A stretch of 64,000 nucleotides of DNA from Takakia lepidozioides (taxonomy: Eukaryota > Streptophyta > Takakiopsida > Takakiales > Takakiaceae): NCBI GenBank assembly GCA_030704615.1, contig CM060731.1:1116001-1180000 (forward strand). The letters run 5' to 3'. Under the pieces are notes generated by a model that did no database searches, was not told the origin of the DNA, and saw only the letters and a program-made list of their open reading frames with translations. Positions within the stretch are counted from its first letter, which is position 1, and each line of letters starts with the position of its first letter. A program made the position numbers and the translations under genes. Positions 1 to 11,808 of the stretch are shown here, one piece after another.

Positions 1-99
1 CACATGGTTGTAGCAGGTGGGAGGTTGAGGATTCCGCTTTGCAGAATGGTCTCTATGCCGATTGTTCGACCACCGCTCAGTAACGTTTTTGCAGGGTAG
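1..99 (+). pseudogene. ParB-like domain exon scrap of a fourth MULE copy
   Basis: An open frame reads GGRLRIPLCRMVSMPIVRPP and stops at 97-99. It matches the start of the ParB-like domain in element 1 (GGRLDIPLCRMISMPVVRPP) and element 2 (LRIPLCRLVSLQVVRP). The downstream part that holds the DGNHRLLAW motif is missing, and a C-rich tract follows. This is the edge of another ParB-methyltransferase gene that either runs off the left end or is only a fragment. The match is read directly from the sequence; the family assignment rests on the other copies here. Confidence 0.8.
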
Positions 100-145
100 C
101 TTAATCTCCATGCCCTAGCATGCAACACGCTCCATCCCCCAACTG

Positions 146-196
146 ACCCCCCACCCCCCCCCCCCCCCCCCCCCCACACCCCCCCCCCCCCCCCCC
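146..196. repeat. Poly-C tract
   Basis: This is a run of almost pure C about 50 bases long, broken by a few A bases. It directly follows the truncated ParB exon and may mark a rearrangement point or a collapsed assembly. Confidence 0.9.
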
Positions 197-414
197 AGAT
201 ATTGCGATCATTCATGGGTTGTCGAGGAGGAGGAGATTCATTGGCCCACCATAGCCACGGTAATTGATTTTATCTTTGACCATGTGATGTATGTTAGAGG
301 GCTGTCTGGGACTTAGACAGTTTTACGGGTTCTGTGAGGTACCCTTAATTTTTGCGCACACTTACGGATGGTAGACTTAGACCAACAGAGGCCTTAGGGG
401 TGACAGGCAGGCTT

Positions 415-623
415 ACACACTCAGTCACAGTCTTACACAGTCATACACAGCCTATCACAGTCTATCACAACCGAACACAGCTTGTCACAGCCGGACACAA
501 CTTAACAGCCTATCACAGTCTATCAAAGCCAGTCACAGGCCGAAAACAGTCCGACACAGCCAGTCACAGTTCGGCAAAGTCACAGCCCGACACAGCTTGG
601 CACAACCAGTCACAGCATATATA
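415..623 (+). repeat. Degenerate 10-bp tandem repeat (TCACAGYCNR)
   Basis: About twenty units of roughly 10 bp carry the core CACAG (TCACAGTCTA, TCACAGCCGG, ACACAGCTTG and similar). The period is close to one helical turn. An open frame of about 119 codons crosses it but is repeat-derived, rich in T, H and S, and starts at a non-ATG codon, so I do not call a gene. Confidence 0.75.
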
Positions 624-1431
624 TGGAACGGTTATCATTGGTAGGGAACGACTGTGTGGGAATGACATCTGCAGAAGGAACGTGCTTATTTCTTGGGGGA
701 CAGTTAGTTAGTTAGGCGGTTAGAACAGCTTGCAGATAGATTAGGTAGAGCAGCAACACGGAGGAGACACTTCGATCGGAGAGGACACGGGTGGGCATCA
801 GGACTTGGCCTTGAGGGAGAAAGAACGATCTGGAGCTGAGGAAGGAAGAGCGCAGTGGAGGAGGAAACCCGATCTGTTGGTGCTTGATTCATGCAAGCTG
901 TAGAGATATACTGTAGAACAGATTGGGACATGGCTTCGCCTGGACGGCCTGATACTTGATAGAACTTAATCTGATACATATTCGATATACTCACACTGTG
1001 TAGAGAGACCGGAGTGAAGCTGTGGAATGAATGGATGAGTGATTGGAACCTGATAGATTGTTGAAGCAATCTGATGCTTAAATATAAACAGTAAGGTAAG
1101 TTGCTGACATGAAGGCAAGAAGGAATACAAACAGGAAACACTTTCATGATACACTAGCTGTAGGTCATGATTGATTGTTCTGAGCGGGCTGAGTGCTTAG
1201 AGATATCCAACTCTTCTATCTTGGAGTTCCCAACTCGGATAGCGAAGGGATGGGTGAGTAAAAGCCGCTCGACAATGTAGTCGTTGATAAAATGTCGGAC
1301 CAACCGACAACTGGCATACCTTCGGGGAAATCCCAACTGCGGGTATAGGTGCCATCCGCGGAAATGGGTACAGCTACTTTTGTAAAAATCCCTGAGGCAG
1401 CCTCCGCTCACGTGAGCACTACTCCCTCACG

Positions 1432-1841
1432 TTAGGCACACAATTTAAAGAAGCCCTAAATGATCCAGGATGCTTAGACCTCATTTACCAAGGACTCCTT
1501 AAATTCCTCGCCCTAAAATACAATGGCCTCTATTCATTGTCATCACTCCACCCACAGGCCTGCCTGCACTCCTCTACTGCATGCACGCTACTTCGATGCC
1601 AATGAAAAGTAACATACAAACCGACCAACCGGACTTCCCTAACACATCGTCACCTTTAGAACGTGCATGGCTCACAAGCCATTTTCTGACGAAGTTCAAA
1701 CTCTCCCACCCTAAACAAAAAATACCCATCCTTATTTTTTCAAAAGAACGTTGTGTTACCACCCTTACCCAACTCATCACCGCCACAGGTCGCCAACTCA
1801 TAAAACCAAGCGAATTTACCTCCCTTTACGCTATTGCGTAG
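1432..1841 (+). mobile_element. Fragment of the chromodomain LINE
   Basis: The stretch matches 44303-44700 nearly base for base in places (a LGTQFKEAL segment, then the NTSSPLE region). It is the part of the LINE ORF just downstream of reverse transcriptase. Here it ends abruptly after the KPSEFTSL codons and lacks the chromodomain and RNase H. It is a dead fragment of the element described at 44160-48012. Confidence 0.8.
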
Positions 1842-3640
1842 TAAGTAGGCAAGAGTCGTGAATAATTTGTGCAATAATTGGGGCTGATACGATAATTGGG
1901 GCAGTGGCCTGAGTTGTCTGAAGCCGTTTTATCTCATCAATTAGGCAGCAATGCATTATTTCAGCCCATGCTACTTCCTCTCTCAAGGCCTTCAAACTTC
2001 CTCAGTAAAGGATTTGCTAAGATGCTGTTGGTTATGTTTCATAGCAAACAGAACATTCAGTATCTAGCCTACCTCCCTCAGACCTGGATACTATGCATTT
2101 GTACATGTATACCCTTGAGTCTTGAAAAAGTTACTTTCCTGGAAAAGCTTCACAAAATTGCCAAGCTGCTCTGTGTTCATCCACGCTCACTTCACCAGCT
2201 GGTAATTCAAAGAGTTCCTGCAAATACTGTGGGGGTGATTTTGTTGTCAACCCCCTTCACCTGTGGAACTTCTGTTTTCGGATCAAAGTTCTTAATGAAC
2301 TGAATCATCAATTCCCCGTGGTGCCAAGACCAATCATTACGTGCAGTAGACTCTCGAACCTCAACTCCTTCAAGAGTTGTTGTGTCTGTGGTGTGGCAAT
2401 AGTTTGTTTTTGAAGTATTAGAGTACTCTTCACCCGCAGGTCACATATCCTTGTCTCTCTTCATTCCTGGCAAACACGGAGGTCGTTTTTTAAACAGCTG
2501 CAGAAAACTTTGTAATGCGTACAACATGAACGTATGGTTTGTGCACAAAGGAACTGGTAAGTGTGTGTAAGCCCGCGGTGCCTGCAAACAATGTACGAAA
2601 GAGAAGGTCTGCTGCTCTTGTCCTTCATTGTGCCACTACGTAAGGAATATAGCTAGCGTGTAATCCGTAACGCCTGTCATAGCTGTTGGGCTATAGCCTT
2701 CAATGTATCCCCTTTCTTGGCAGTGGTTATCGGCGATAACACCGACTCGTCCGCGCCAAAAACCCTCTGATTTCTTGATCTTGTTCTAACCTTAAGTTCC
2801 AAGCCTTTTTTGTACTTTTTACAATTTTTGGGTACCCAGCTGCAATAATTGCCCCTAGAAAGAAACCTCCAAAAATCATCCAGAGATTCCAGCCTTTATA
2901 GCAATGGGCCCAAATCATTTATGCAGACATACCATAAAAGGAGCCAAGTCCACCGTGGAAATTGTGAGATATAGCGTGGCCCGGACCTCAAATATCAGGT
3001 CCCAAAGACAAAGTGAGAAAGAAATTGGTTTGACCACATAAAAAACTAGCTTTATCAATTTTGCTTGCCCCAAGACGCACCATTTCCAAATCAATGGTTG
3101 TGGAGTAGGGCTATGACCCCCACTAAAGTGCAGGTCCAACTGATTTTTCACCAATGGTTGTTGCATTGCAAATTGACATGGGGGTTGAAATCTCAAAATT
3201 GACAAGAGAAAATGTGCCTCCAAATGAAGTACTTTTTTTTCTACAAAATTTTTAAAAGCCAATGGTGGATGTGTGTATGTAATACTCACACACCACAATG
3301 TGAAGTGTTTTTTCCTAAATTGCTAATTTTATGCCAAAAAAGGGCTTTGGAGTGCAATCTGTTTTGGGCTTGTTTACCTGCCATGTCAGCGGTCAACAAG
3401 CCCTTTTCAGGCCCCAAAACGTAAATGAGAGATCTAAGATATTTTTTGTAGGTCGTAGCTTTTGTTTTTTTTAATTTTGTTTTTTTGCATCATACTCGAG
3501 ACAAATCCCTTGTCATTAAAGCTTCAGGAGTGGGCCCCATCAAATTAGATCTGCAAAAATTAGGTCGAACTGCAAATTCAAAGTGACCCGATTCAGGTCG
3601 CTTGGGAACTTAAGGGTTAAGTGGAGTTACATTTACAGTT
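1842..3640. other. Unassigned AT-rich stretch
   Basis: I see no recognisable gene here. Short frames exist on both strands. One at 2727-2918 on the minus strand has a hydrophobic stretch of about 17 residues, but none has a recognisable motif, homology to other parts of the window or consistent splice sites. Several T-rich runs occur near 3230-3480. It may be decayed retroelement or unique spacer. Confidence 0.5.
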
Positions 3641-4162
3641 CCCTCATCGTTGATTAGTCGTATTGGTCGTTAGGTAATTTTCCATAATTACCTTGTTCAT
3701 TTCACACACTTCTTTTGTATGACCCACATATCTACATATTCGACAAAGGTTACCCTTTGTTGGACGGGTAAGGCTTTTCTTTTCCTGTCCTCCTTGGTCA
3801 GTTAATTGCACCCGATTAATTTCAGTGGAAGTACGGGGCGGGTACTTCGGCGGCTCTGTTCATCGTTTTGTGTAATGGCGCTCACCATTGCAGTACAAGC
3901 AATGCGGAGAACCCTTCTGCTTAGGCCACGTGTTTGAGTTCAAACACCCTTCTATCACTGTCTGGCCGCGTGGCAAATTTTTCGAGAATACTTTCTTAAC
4001 TGTTTCTTGACTTTTTGATCCCTTCGTCGTTGTCAACACGTGACCACCTGTCACCGTCCCTATGGCCTGTGCAGCCTGTGTGGCCTGTGCTGGCTCATGC
4101 TGGCTGTGAGAACCCTTGTGTTTTCTCATATGACCATGCACATGAGGCGTTATGGCATGCAC
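3640..4162 (-). pseudogene. Zinc-knuckle ORF lying 3' of the Ty3/gypsy integrase
   Basis: Read on the minus strand, this piece has a partial knuckle, CLYCNGERHYTKR, then a stop codon. About 40 codons further on, still in the same frame, comes a full CCHC knuckle, CRICRYVGHTKEVCE. CCHC knuckles normally belong to Gag nucleocapsid, which lies upstream of protease. Here they lie downstream of the integrase C-terminus, after a short gap. The element may carry an extra 3' ORF, or a second copy may be joined here. The in-frame stop shows decay. The motifs are visible; the arrangement is unexplained. Confidence 0.6.
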
Positions 4163-4209
4163 TTCATGATCCGTGGCGGTGCTGGTGTAGTCTGTGGCTC
4201 CTTCTCTGC

Positions 4210-6778
4210 TTCGAAATCCAAATCATGTTGTAATGGTCTATCATGGATACCACTGTACCCCTTCAGTTTGTTGGCATTAACTCTACCAAGCATCTCCATG
4301 TTAATGGTCTACAACATTGCTGTGTTGTTATCATACATCTTTTGTATGACATAAGGTCCTTTCCATGGGGACTTAAGCTTAGAAGCCTTAATTTTCCCTT
4401 TCTTCTGCAACCACAATACCAAGCCTCATGTTTTAAAGGTTTTGAGTTTGCCTTCATCAAACCGATCTTTCTTTTTCATCTGTATTCTGGTCATGTTATC
4501 AGCTGCATTGGCACGAACTTCCTCTACAAGATATAATTCATGTCTTCTCACTTTAATTGAATCTTCCAAATCCATTCTCCTTCCCCATTCAGTTCTCATG
4601 GTGGGTAGCAAGAATTCCACAGGAAGTAGAGCTTCCATGCCATAGACTACTTGAAATGGTGTATGCTTTGTAGTGACTTTATAGGAAGTCCTATAAGACC
4701 ACAAAGCTGTCAGCAGCTTTGTATCCCAATCCGTTCTATCTTAGCAAGAATAGTGCACAATATCTTGTTGGTGGTCTCTGCTTGCCAATTACCCTGTGGG
4801 TAATAAGCCTGTGCTCTTCCTGTGCACAATCATCAATTCCTCGGTCAGTAGTTCAATGGTCTCATTGATGAAATGACTCCCCTGATCACTGATGAACTCT
4901 AAGGGATAGCCAAATCTCGTGATTATGTTCTCATAAAGAAATGTAGCTGTGGATTTTGCTGTGTTATCCCGCAGTGCTTTGGCTTCTACCCACTTAGTAG
5001 TATAATCAGTAGCTGTGACTATATACTTGTTCTGTCTTGCAGGTGGGTTGATTGGGCCAACAAAATCCAATCCCCATTTCTGGAATGGTTCAGTAGGCAT
5101 TGTAGGATGTAAAGCCATCTACCAGTATCCTACAAAGTAATATCTTTCTACTGGTAGTCTCCTCTCCAAAGTGTCCTCCAGCCACTCCTTTATGAGTTTC
5201 TTCCAAAACCTTATTGACTAAATGTTGGTACAGACATTTCTTCAGTATTCCATCAGGTCCTAGCTTTCCTCTTATCATAGTGTATGGTAAAGCCTTGATG
5301 GCTATTCTCTTTCTCTGCTCCTTCCCATAACTAGGTGGGCACTGTCCATGAGTCAAATAGTATCTGATTGGCCACTGCCAATCTAACCAATCATCAGCCC
5401 CAACTTCTACTGCAAATAGACTAGCATTGGGTAGTTGATCGTCCACCCCTGTGGCGGGTTCTCCTGTTGCGAGGCATGACAAGTGATCTACCACAAGATG
5501 CAACCGTCCAGGTTTGTAAAAAACTTCAAATTCAAACTCATGCAGTATAATTAGCCATCTTGTTATCCTTCCACTTATCAAAGGCTTGTTCACCAAATAA
5601 AGCCTGATGATCCACATAGAACATGAATTTCCTTCCAGCAAATAATGTCTGAACTTCTTGACTGAATAAATCATTGCCAAAGCCTCTCTTTTGGTGGTGC
5701 TATAGTTCCTTTCAGCACTGTTCAATAATCTGCTAGCATAGTATACAGGTGAATCTATGTTTCCTGTGACGTTTTGAGCTAACACAGCTCCCAATGCTTC
5801 TCCTGAGGCATCACAATGTACATGAAATACCATATGCCAATGGGGGTTAATCAGCACAGGTGTAGTTGTTACTGACAATGTAAGATCCTCAAAGGCTTGT
5901 TGGCATTCAGCTGTCCATGCATACACTGCATCCTTCTTCAAGAGCTTGCTCAATGGTGCAGCCTTCTGTGCATATCATCTGACAAAGCTTCTATAATAAT
6001 TGGTTTGTCCAAGGAATCTCCTTAGAGCCTTAACATTAGCTGGTGGTGGAGATGGTTTGATAGCCTCTGTCTTTTTAGGGTCCACAAGCAGTCCCTTCTG
6101 ACACACAATGTGTCCCAGAAGAACTCCTGACACAAAAAGTGCACTTTTCTGGATTCAACCCAAGGCCTCTCATCCTGCATCTAGCTAAGCATAATTCTAA
6201 CTTCTGCAAGTGCTCATTCTTAGAGTTGTAAACACTGAAATCATCTAAGAACACTTGCATGAAGTCATCCAAATACTCATGGAAAGATTCACTGATTACT
6301 CTTTGGAAGGTTGCTGGTGCATTACAAGTCCAAAATGCATGACTTTGTAAGCATAAGCACCCCAATCAGTAATGAAAGCAGTCTTTCCTTGATCCTCTTC
6401 AGCTACTTGTACTTGATTATACCCACTAAAGCCATCCATGAATGAGGACATCTCATGGCCTTCTACAGTATCTAGCACAGCTTCTGTGAATGGCAAAGGA
6501 AATGGATCTTTCTTTGTGCAATCATTCAGTTTCTTGTAATTAACACAGACTCTCAGTTTGCCATTTTTCTTTGGAACTATCACAATGGGTGATAGTGTGT
6601 ACTCTATTGGGTATATGAACTTAGCCTCAGCCAACTTCTTTATCTCTTCCCCAACCTTATGTGCATAGTTGGGATTCATCCTGTACCTTGCCTGTTTAAT
6701 TGGTACTGAACTTGGTTCCAACTCAATCTTGTGTTGGCAAATCCCAAGGGGTATCCCCTTCAAATCTTCATAGCTCCA
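4210..6778 (-). pseudogene. pol: Ty3/gypsy pol: RT, RNase H and integrase part
   Basis: On the minus strand the order is reverse transcriptase (about 6790 to 6070), RNase H (about 5953 to 5450) and integrase (about 5230 to 4210). RT shows the fingers region with VNYKKLNDCTKKDPFPLP, the first catalytic Asp in SSFMDGFSGYNQ and the second in VFLDDFSVYN. RNase H shows HVHCDASGEALGAVL and an E in TTKREALAMIYSVKKFRHYL. The integrase core shows GLDFVGP and ISDQGSHF. The C-terminal part continues as GKIKASKLKSPWKGPYVIQK. Order PR-RT-RH-IN places it in Ty3/gypsy. Several frame changes (for example near 6320, 6100 and 5090) mean it is not translatable as one polyprotein. Its upstream protease part lies at 18142-19560, separated by element 1. 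Confidence 0.93.
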
Positions 6779-6787
6779 AGCAAATAC
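6779..6787. repeat. Left 9-bp target site duplication of element 1
   Basis: AGCAAATAC here is repeated exactly at 18133-18141. Dropping one copy together with the insert restores the retroelement reading YRDVFAWSYEDLKG across the site, an internal test that this is the true insertion target. Confidence 0.93.
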
Positions 6788-6824
6788 CAACGACGCAATG
6801 GCGTGAGCGTTGCACGTGAGCGCG
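6788..6824. repeat. Left TIR of element 1
   Basis: The terminus starts CAACGACG and shares the blocks GGCGTGAGC and CACGTGAGCGCG with the right terminus (18095-18132, read in reverse). Just inside, to about 6920, the motif GACGTGGCGTGAGCG recurs at least three times. The same motif occurs inside the right end near 18075. Such subterminal repeats are typical transposase-binding regions; binding is inferred. Confidence 0.88.
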
Positions 6825-6999
6825 CGAGCGTACGCTCACGCAGGAGTGACGTGGCGTGAGCGTACGCTCACGCCAGCTGACGTGGCGTGAGCCTGCACAC
6901 ATGCTGACGTGGCGTGAGCGTCATGTCAGCATGCTGATGTGGCGGTAAATGATGACGTGGCACTGTCCGTCAACTGCCACGTCAGCATTAACATGCGCC

Positions 7000-7437
7000 G
7001 CCTATAACCGTGGATGGTCCTATGACCGTGGAATTAATGCAGGGAATCTTGCCTAAATAGAATCAAGACGAGCGTTGAGGCCTACAATTGCAGCATCCAA
7101 CATTGTGCAATTACAAATGTTTGTTTCACTTTTACAATTACGAAGACGACAAAATATCCTCACAAAGTGTGCGCCATAAAGGCTGCCACGAGAAGACTTC
7201 CTCCCTCCTCAAATAACAATGAGAGTTATGATCATCTTCAAAAGATGATTGTAGTGCATAGCGACAGCAAGACATGTAGACTTCGAACGGTGCAATGACA
7301 AATGTGCACTACCTAAAAGTTGTCACTCAGACCTCACTCCGTATAGTTGGAGGCCATATCATTGCACAGCCGACGAATTGATGTGAATTACACATTTCAA
7401 ATCATGGTCATCCACATACCACATTACATAGTTCATG
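7000..7437. other. 3' flank of the element 1 transposase
   Basis: The interval between the subterminal repeats and the transposase stop codon shows no gene. It presumably holds the transposase 3' UTR; AT-rich stretches occur near 7100-7140 and 7380-7430 but I cannot place a poly(A) site. Confidence 0.5.
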
Positions 7438-10400
7438 CTACCCATGTGTTGTATCCCGCTGCAAAAGAGTATCGACCTCGTTGAAACTCATAGTGGCCTG
7501 GTGAATGAAGTTGTCACGTTTGGGATCGCAAACCATCCTCCTCAAAAATATGAAATACAAATGTTTGCAGGGTATGAATTTACCTCTCTTGCCCAAACTG
7601 GTTGATAGCATATTCACAAAATCAGGACATGTGCAATTGGGGAAATTGGAAACCGTGATGTCGTAGGTCCTGTCATGAACAGCAGATGTGGAAGTGATGA
7701 TTGTGAATACCCGACCATATCCTGGATCGGGTACTTCCGTGGTGCTTCCGACACGAGCTTGGAGCATTCTTGCGGACTCCACTTTGCCAAAGTGTTCAGC
7801 GGTTGGAGGGAAACGCCGAACGAGCTTTCCATCTCGTTTGGTTGGCCACAAGTCAGGATTTGCCGGGGGGACCCGGGAGGACGCAGGAGTAGTAGCACAT
7901 GCATGGAGTTGGGGTTGTCTCGCAAGGGAAAAACCTGCCTCCTCCAGCATTTCAATCTCCTGAAAGCTGAGATGTGTTCCCACCTTCACGGGCCAAACGG
8001 TTGGAGGAGATGGCTTCATCACTACGGAAGGACGCACAGTTCCATGCACACATCTGGCACAATCATCTGCGCAGAACCAGAACTTGTGGTTCTTGGCTTC
8101 TGGTTGACCGTATGGACGCATCAAGCCCGTGAAAGTCGGAGCAGGAGTTCGGGCACCACCTCTGGATATAGATGAAGTGCACTTCTCGAAATTAGTTGCC
8201 CTGATCGCTGTACATTTCACACGAGACCCGACACTTGTGCGTTCTATGTGCCAAACGTGGTCGGGGCATGCGGACTCAAGCACATCAAGGGGGTTGTTTC
8301 TCTCCTGCACCATTTCAGTGGCACGGTTTGATGCTGGAGCTTGCCGTCGTGTTGGAGGTTCCTCCACAATGGAGGTTCCGGACACGGAGCTGTCATGCAG
8401 GGGAACACGAGGCTTCGAGAAGTTATCACGGTCTGCCCTGTGGGAATCTGAATCCGAACCAGGTGGAGTGTTCAATTTCCTCTTACAGGAGCCGAATCTC
8501 TCCTCCCCTTCAAGATGTGGAACTCTAGAAACAAGTGGCGTTCCCTGGGCATACATGCTCACCGCCCGTGCTATCTTGATTGGATCCCCAGATCTGTTTG
8601 CAGCACGCAACATCAACTCCGATTTGTCCGGACCCTTGCCACCAACCCCACCTCGTAAGAAATCACGGTATCGGGTTTGTTGTTGCAAGGCACGTATCAA
8701 ATCATCTGTTGTTGCCACATACAAATCCCGACCTCGTTTCCCAGACTGCTGCAACCATGCATTGTGCACAGTTTCTGCCAAATTGCAAGATGGCATGTCT
8801 GCCATTTCCTCAATGGACATGTTCTGCAAAGAGGATAACCACACTTCAGAATAGTGCACAGGAAACAACATAAAGAAAGCAATGAGTCAAAAATATGGAA
8901 AGCAAATGTATGAATAAAGCATGAAATAGAAGCCTCGTACCATTGTCATGGCTGCTCCCCACTGTCTATACCGGAAGTGCCAAAACGCCAGCCAATCTTC
9001 CAATGCTCTCATACTCTCAAGTGATGCAGCTCCAGAAGAGAACCACCAGGCACGAATTGTCTGGAACAAAGTGTCCGCCTCCTTCATTGTTCTAGCATCT
9101 TTGTACTCTTTGCACAATTTACGGTGCTGAGTCTGCATCTCTGGTTTGATGTCCGACTTTGTATGTTTTTCCAGAGATTGTGTCCAATGGAATAGACATG
9201 TACGCTCTCTTCCTGGCATAGGCACTTTTGGGTCGCCCGATCCGAAGACAATACGAATAGCATTGAAATTTGCTTGAGCACTATCCGCCATGAAACCTGC
9301 GAAATTTGGAGATGGCAGCCCATGGCAGCCCATGACACGTATCAGGGAATTCCACATGAGCTTCTGGGATTCCGTATCCTCGGATTGCATGTCACAAACT
9401 GCAATTGTCATAACTCGTTGGTACACTGGATCGTAGACATGACAAGCCATTGTCGTCCAATCCTTCACTCGTTTCACATGATCAAACATAAGAAAACAGT
9501 TCTGCAAGTCCCCAGTCTTCTGCATCCGCTTCACGAGGCTAACCCCACTGCCCTCCCCAACAGTCGACATTTTGAAAAGAAAAACTTTGATGGCACCTTG
9601 ACCTGGGAATACATTGTCCTGGATGTAATCGTACTTGCTCAGTCGTTTCAATTCCAAAATATTGTCTATGTAGCCTCTGATCCCAGAGCCCATTCTCAAT
9701 GCATTGATCTGATGCCGAATGTTAGGTGAACTTAAAGTGGAGAAATGATCCATGACCAGGTCCAATGCTGCACCGTCAAGTTTAGTCCCCACAGAATCTC
9801 CTTCACTCAAAATATGGCTTTCCAAGAAGGACTTGCTTGCGCCAAGAGCAATTGCAGATGTTGTTGCGGATGGGTTTCTCCCGAACTCCTGTTTGATCAA
9901 CCTCGATACTGTCTCAACACTCTCCCTGTAATCCCCCTTCGAGACAGGATGGTTATGGAATCCAAAATGCACACAAGCTCTCGTCATTGTATTCAAACGG
10001 TGGACAACATAGTACATTCTTGCTCCGCAGAGCGCCAAGCAGGATGGCACAAGTTTGCAGAATTTGCAGACGAAAGTGTTTGCCGGTGGAGGGGCAGTCC
10101 CAGGCTGAAATGGATTCTCCGCCAGACCCTCCCATTCGCTTTGATTATGAACTCCAGACTGAAGAAAGTGTCTGCAATTCAAATTATCACACCTAAGGTG
10201 TCCATTGCAAACTGTCCTCCTGAAAACAAGCTTGTCATCATTCTGAATATTGGATGTTTTTGTTCTGCACCACGGGTGCCCGTCGTGTTTCTTGTCCATT
10301 CCATGCATCATGATTGTTACACCTCCAACTCGCGGAGGAGGAGGCAGCTCGAATAGGATATCGCCATCAAAAGTCTCCGGCAAGAACTTCACAGGCACCT

Positions 10401-10953
10401 GCTTCAAAGATTCCCAATCAATTCCCCGCAACTCACTTTTGAATCCAGCCATTCCTCCCATCGCCCGCAATTTTGGAATGACACTACAAATCTCTTCTTC
10501 ATCAGCTTCTGCAACCACAGTAGGAAGGACTGGATTTGGAATTTCACTTATGTCATCATCGGAAGAATCCGAAAGCTCAACGATTGGAGTGGAGGAAGTC
10601 TGTTCTTTTTTCACCACCACCTCCCTCTTGTCTTCAACGACCGAAGCAGCAGTCCCGGGCGTCACATATGACCCAAGGGACTTTCGCCGAGGCTCTCCAA
10701 GTACTCTGTATCGACCAGGACGCACTCTCCACTGGCTGATATGAGCCGTCTCATCACGGTTTTGGAAAGAATATTTCACCAACTTCCCTTTCAGATCGTA
10801 AACCTCTTTCTCCAAAAAGATGGAGCCATTCTGCAGCTGAAAACGGGTAGCCAAGACATGTTCCAGAACAATTGCAAATCCATTGTCAAGGACTTCCTGG
10901 GAGAACGGCACTGGTTTGTCGTCTGAGAAGAACTCCGCTTCAGAGGAAGCCAT
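7438..10953 (-). CDS. MULE transposase with SWIM zinc finger
   Basis: It is a cut-and-paste DNA transposase of the Mutator superfamily. Exon 1 is 10953-8941 from a true ATG; exon 2 is 8823-7438. The intron begins GTACGAG, ends TTTGCAG and keeps phase 0, giving about 1,132 residues. The N-terminus has a variable region with an acidic SDSSDDD patch. A zinc-binding region follows (C-x4-C-x-H type, then CKFC, then HFGFHNHPV near residue 350), as in FAR1/MULE proteins. The DDE core has MFDHVK near residue 490 and FMADSAQANFNAIR near 555, followed by a C-x2-H pair (CLFHW). The C-terminus has a SWIM finger, CTCPDF then CKHLYF. Its closest relatives in this window are the element 2 and element 4 transposases. 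No frameshift is visible. Confidence 0.92.
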
Positions 10954-11808
10954 CTTCCTTCCTCGAGTATGTTTGTACCTTGCTATCGCAGATCTAGTGT
11001 AAATCGGTTTACTGCTGTCTCCAGAACACAGTTGAAGAATGAGCAGAGCATATGGCGGAGGAAGCTCAGATAACGACTGTGCATATTCTGTTATTCATTC
11101 CAGATATGCAGCCGTCCATTTTAATTACTTTTCTTGTGGGCCCAGTGGTCAGAGAATCCATAGGGGCAGTGTCGGCAACTGTTAAACCGTTAATCAGAAC
11201 CTCATCAATAAACCCAATAACAAAGCCGACTTCCTGGAAGCATGCCACAGGATCCGAGAATGGGATTGCAGATTAAGTAAATGTATCTATATACTACTAC
11301 CAATGATCATGCGCACCTGGAAAGTTCCAAATGTGCAACGAATGTGGGGTTTGGATAACAAGGATGACCGTGTATGATATTCCAAAATTTGTCATCAAAC
11401 TCTCGTTCATTTATATTTATTTGTTTAAGACTGCGCATCAATTTCTGGGATTCGCTGTTCTTTTTAAATATTGAACCAGTTATAATTTAGAACACGCCGT
11501 TTTGTTTTGGGCGGCACACGTCAGACATCCATAACTGAATACGAACAGCTGTACACCAATTGCTGGCATGTGCACTAATAACGAAACGACTATGTGTAAC
11601 GGTCACGCGGGAGGGAATCCGATGCTTCTAGAGACACGCAAGAACACAGGCAATCCCGCAAGAAATCGGGAGTCACTGCGTTTTTCTACTTTTCGCGCTT
11701 AGAGGGAGAGTGGTAGTCAAGCTGGAGAGGGTTCCTTCTAGAATACGAAAGAGAAGAAAGTCTCTTTATTTTACTTCCCTTAGAGAGAGACGCAGAGCAA
11801 GAGAGAAA
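10954..11808. promoter_or_regulatory. Shared divergent promoter region of element 1
   Basis: This 855-bp spacer separates the two start codons and must hold both 5' UTRs and promoters. AT-rich stretches lie near 11400-11470. Unlike elements 2 and 3, it has no visible palindrome array; element 1 keeps its palindromes in introns of the ParB-methyltransferase gene. Promoter function is inferred from the divergent layout. Confidence 0.6.

Noticed and set aside
2727-2918. Small membrane protein on the minus strand
   Set aside because: There is one hydrophobic stretch only, with no homolog recognised, no promoter or splice evidence, and decayed surroundings.
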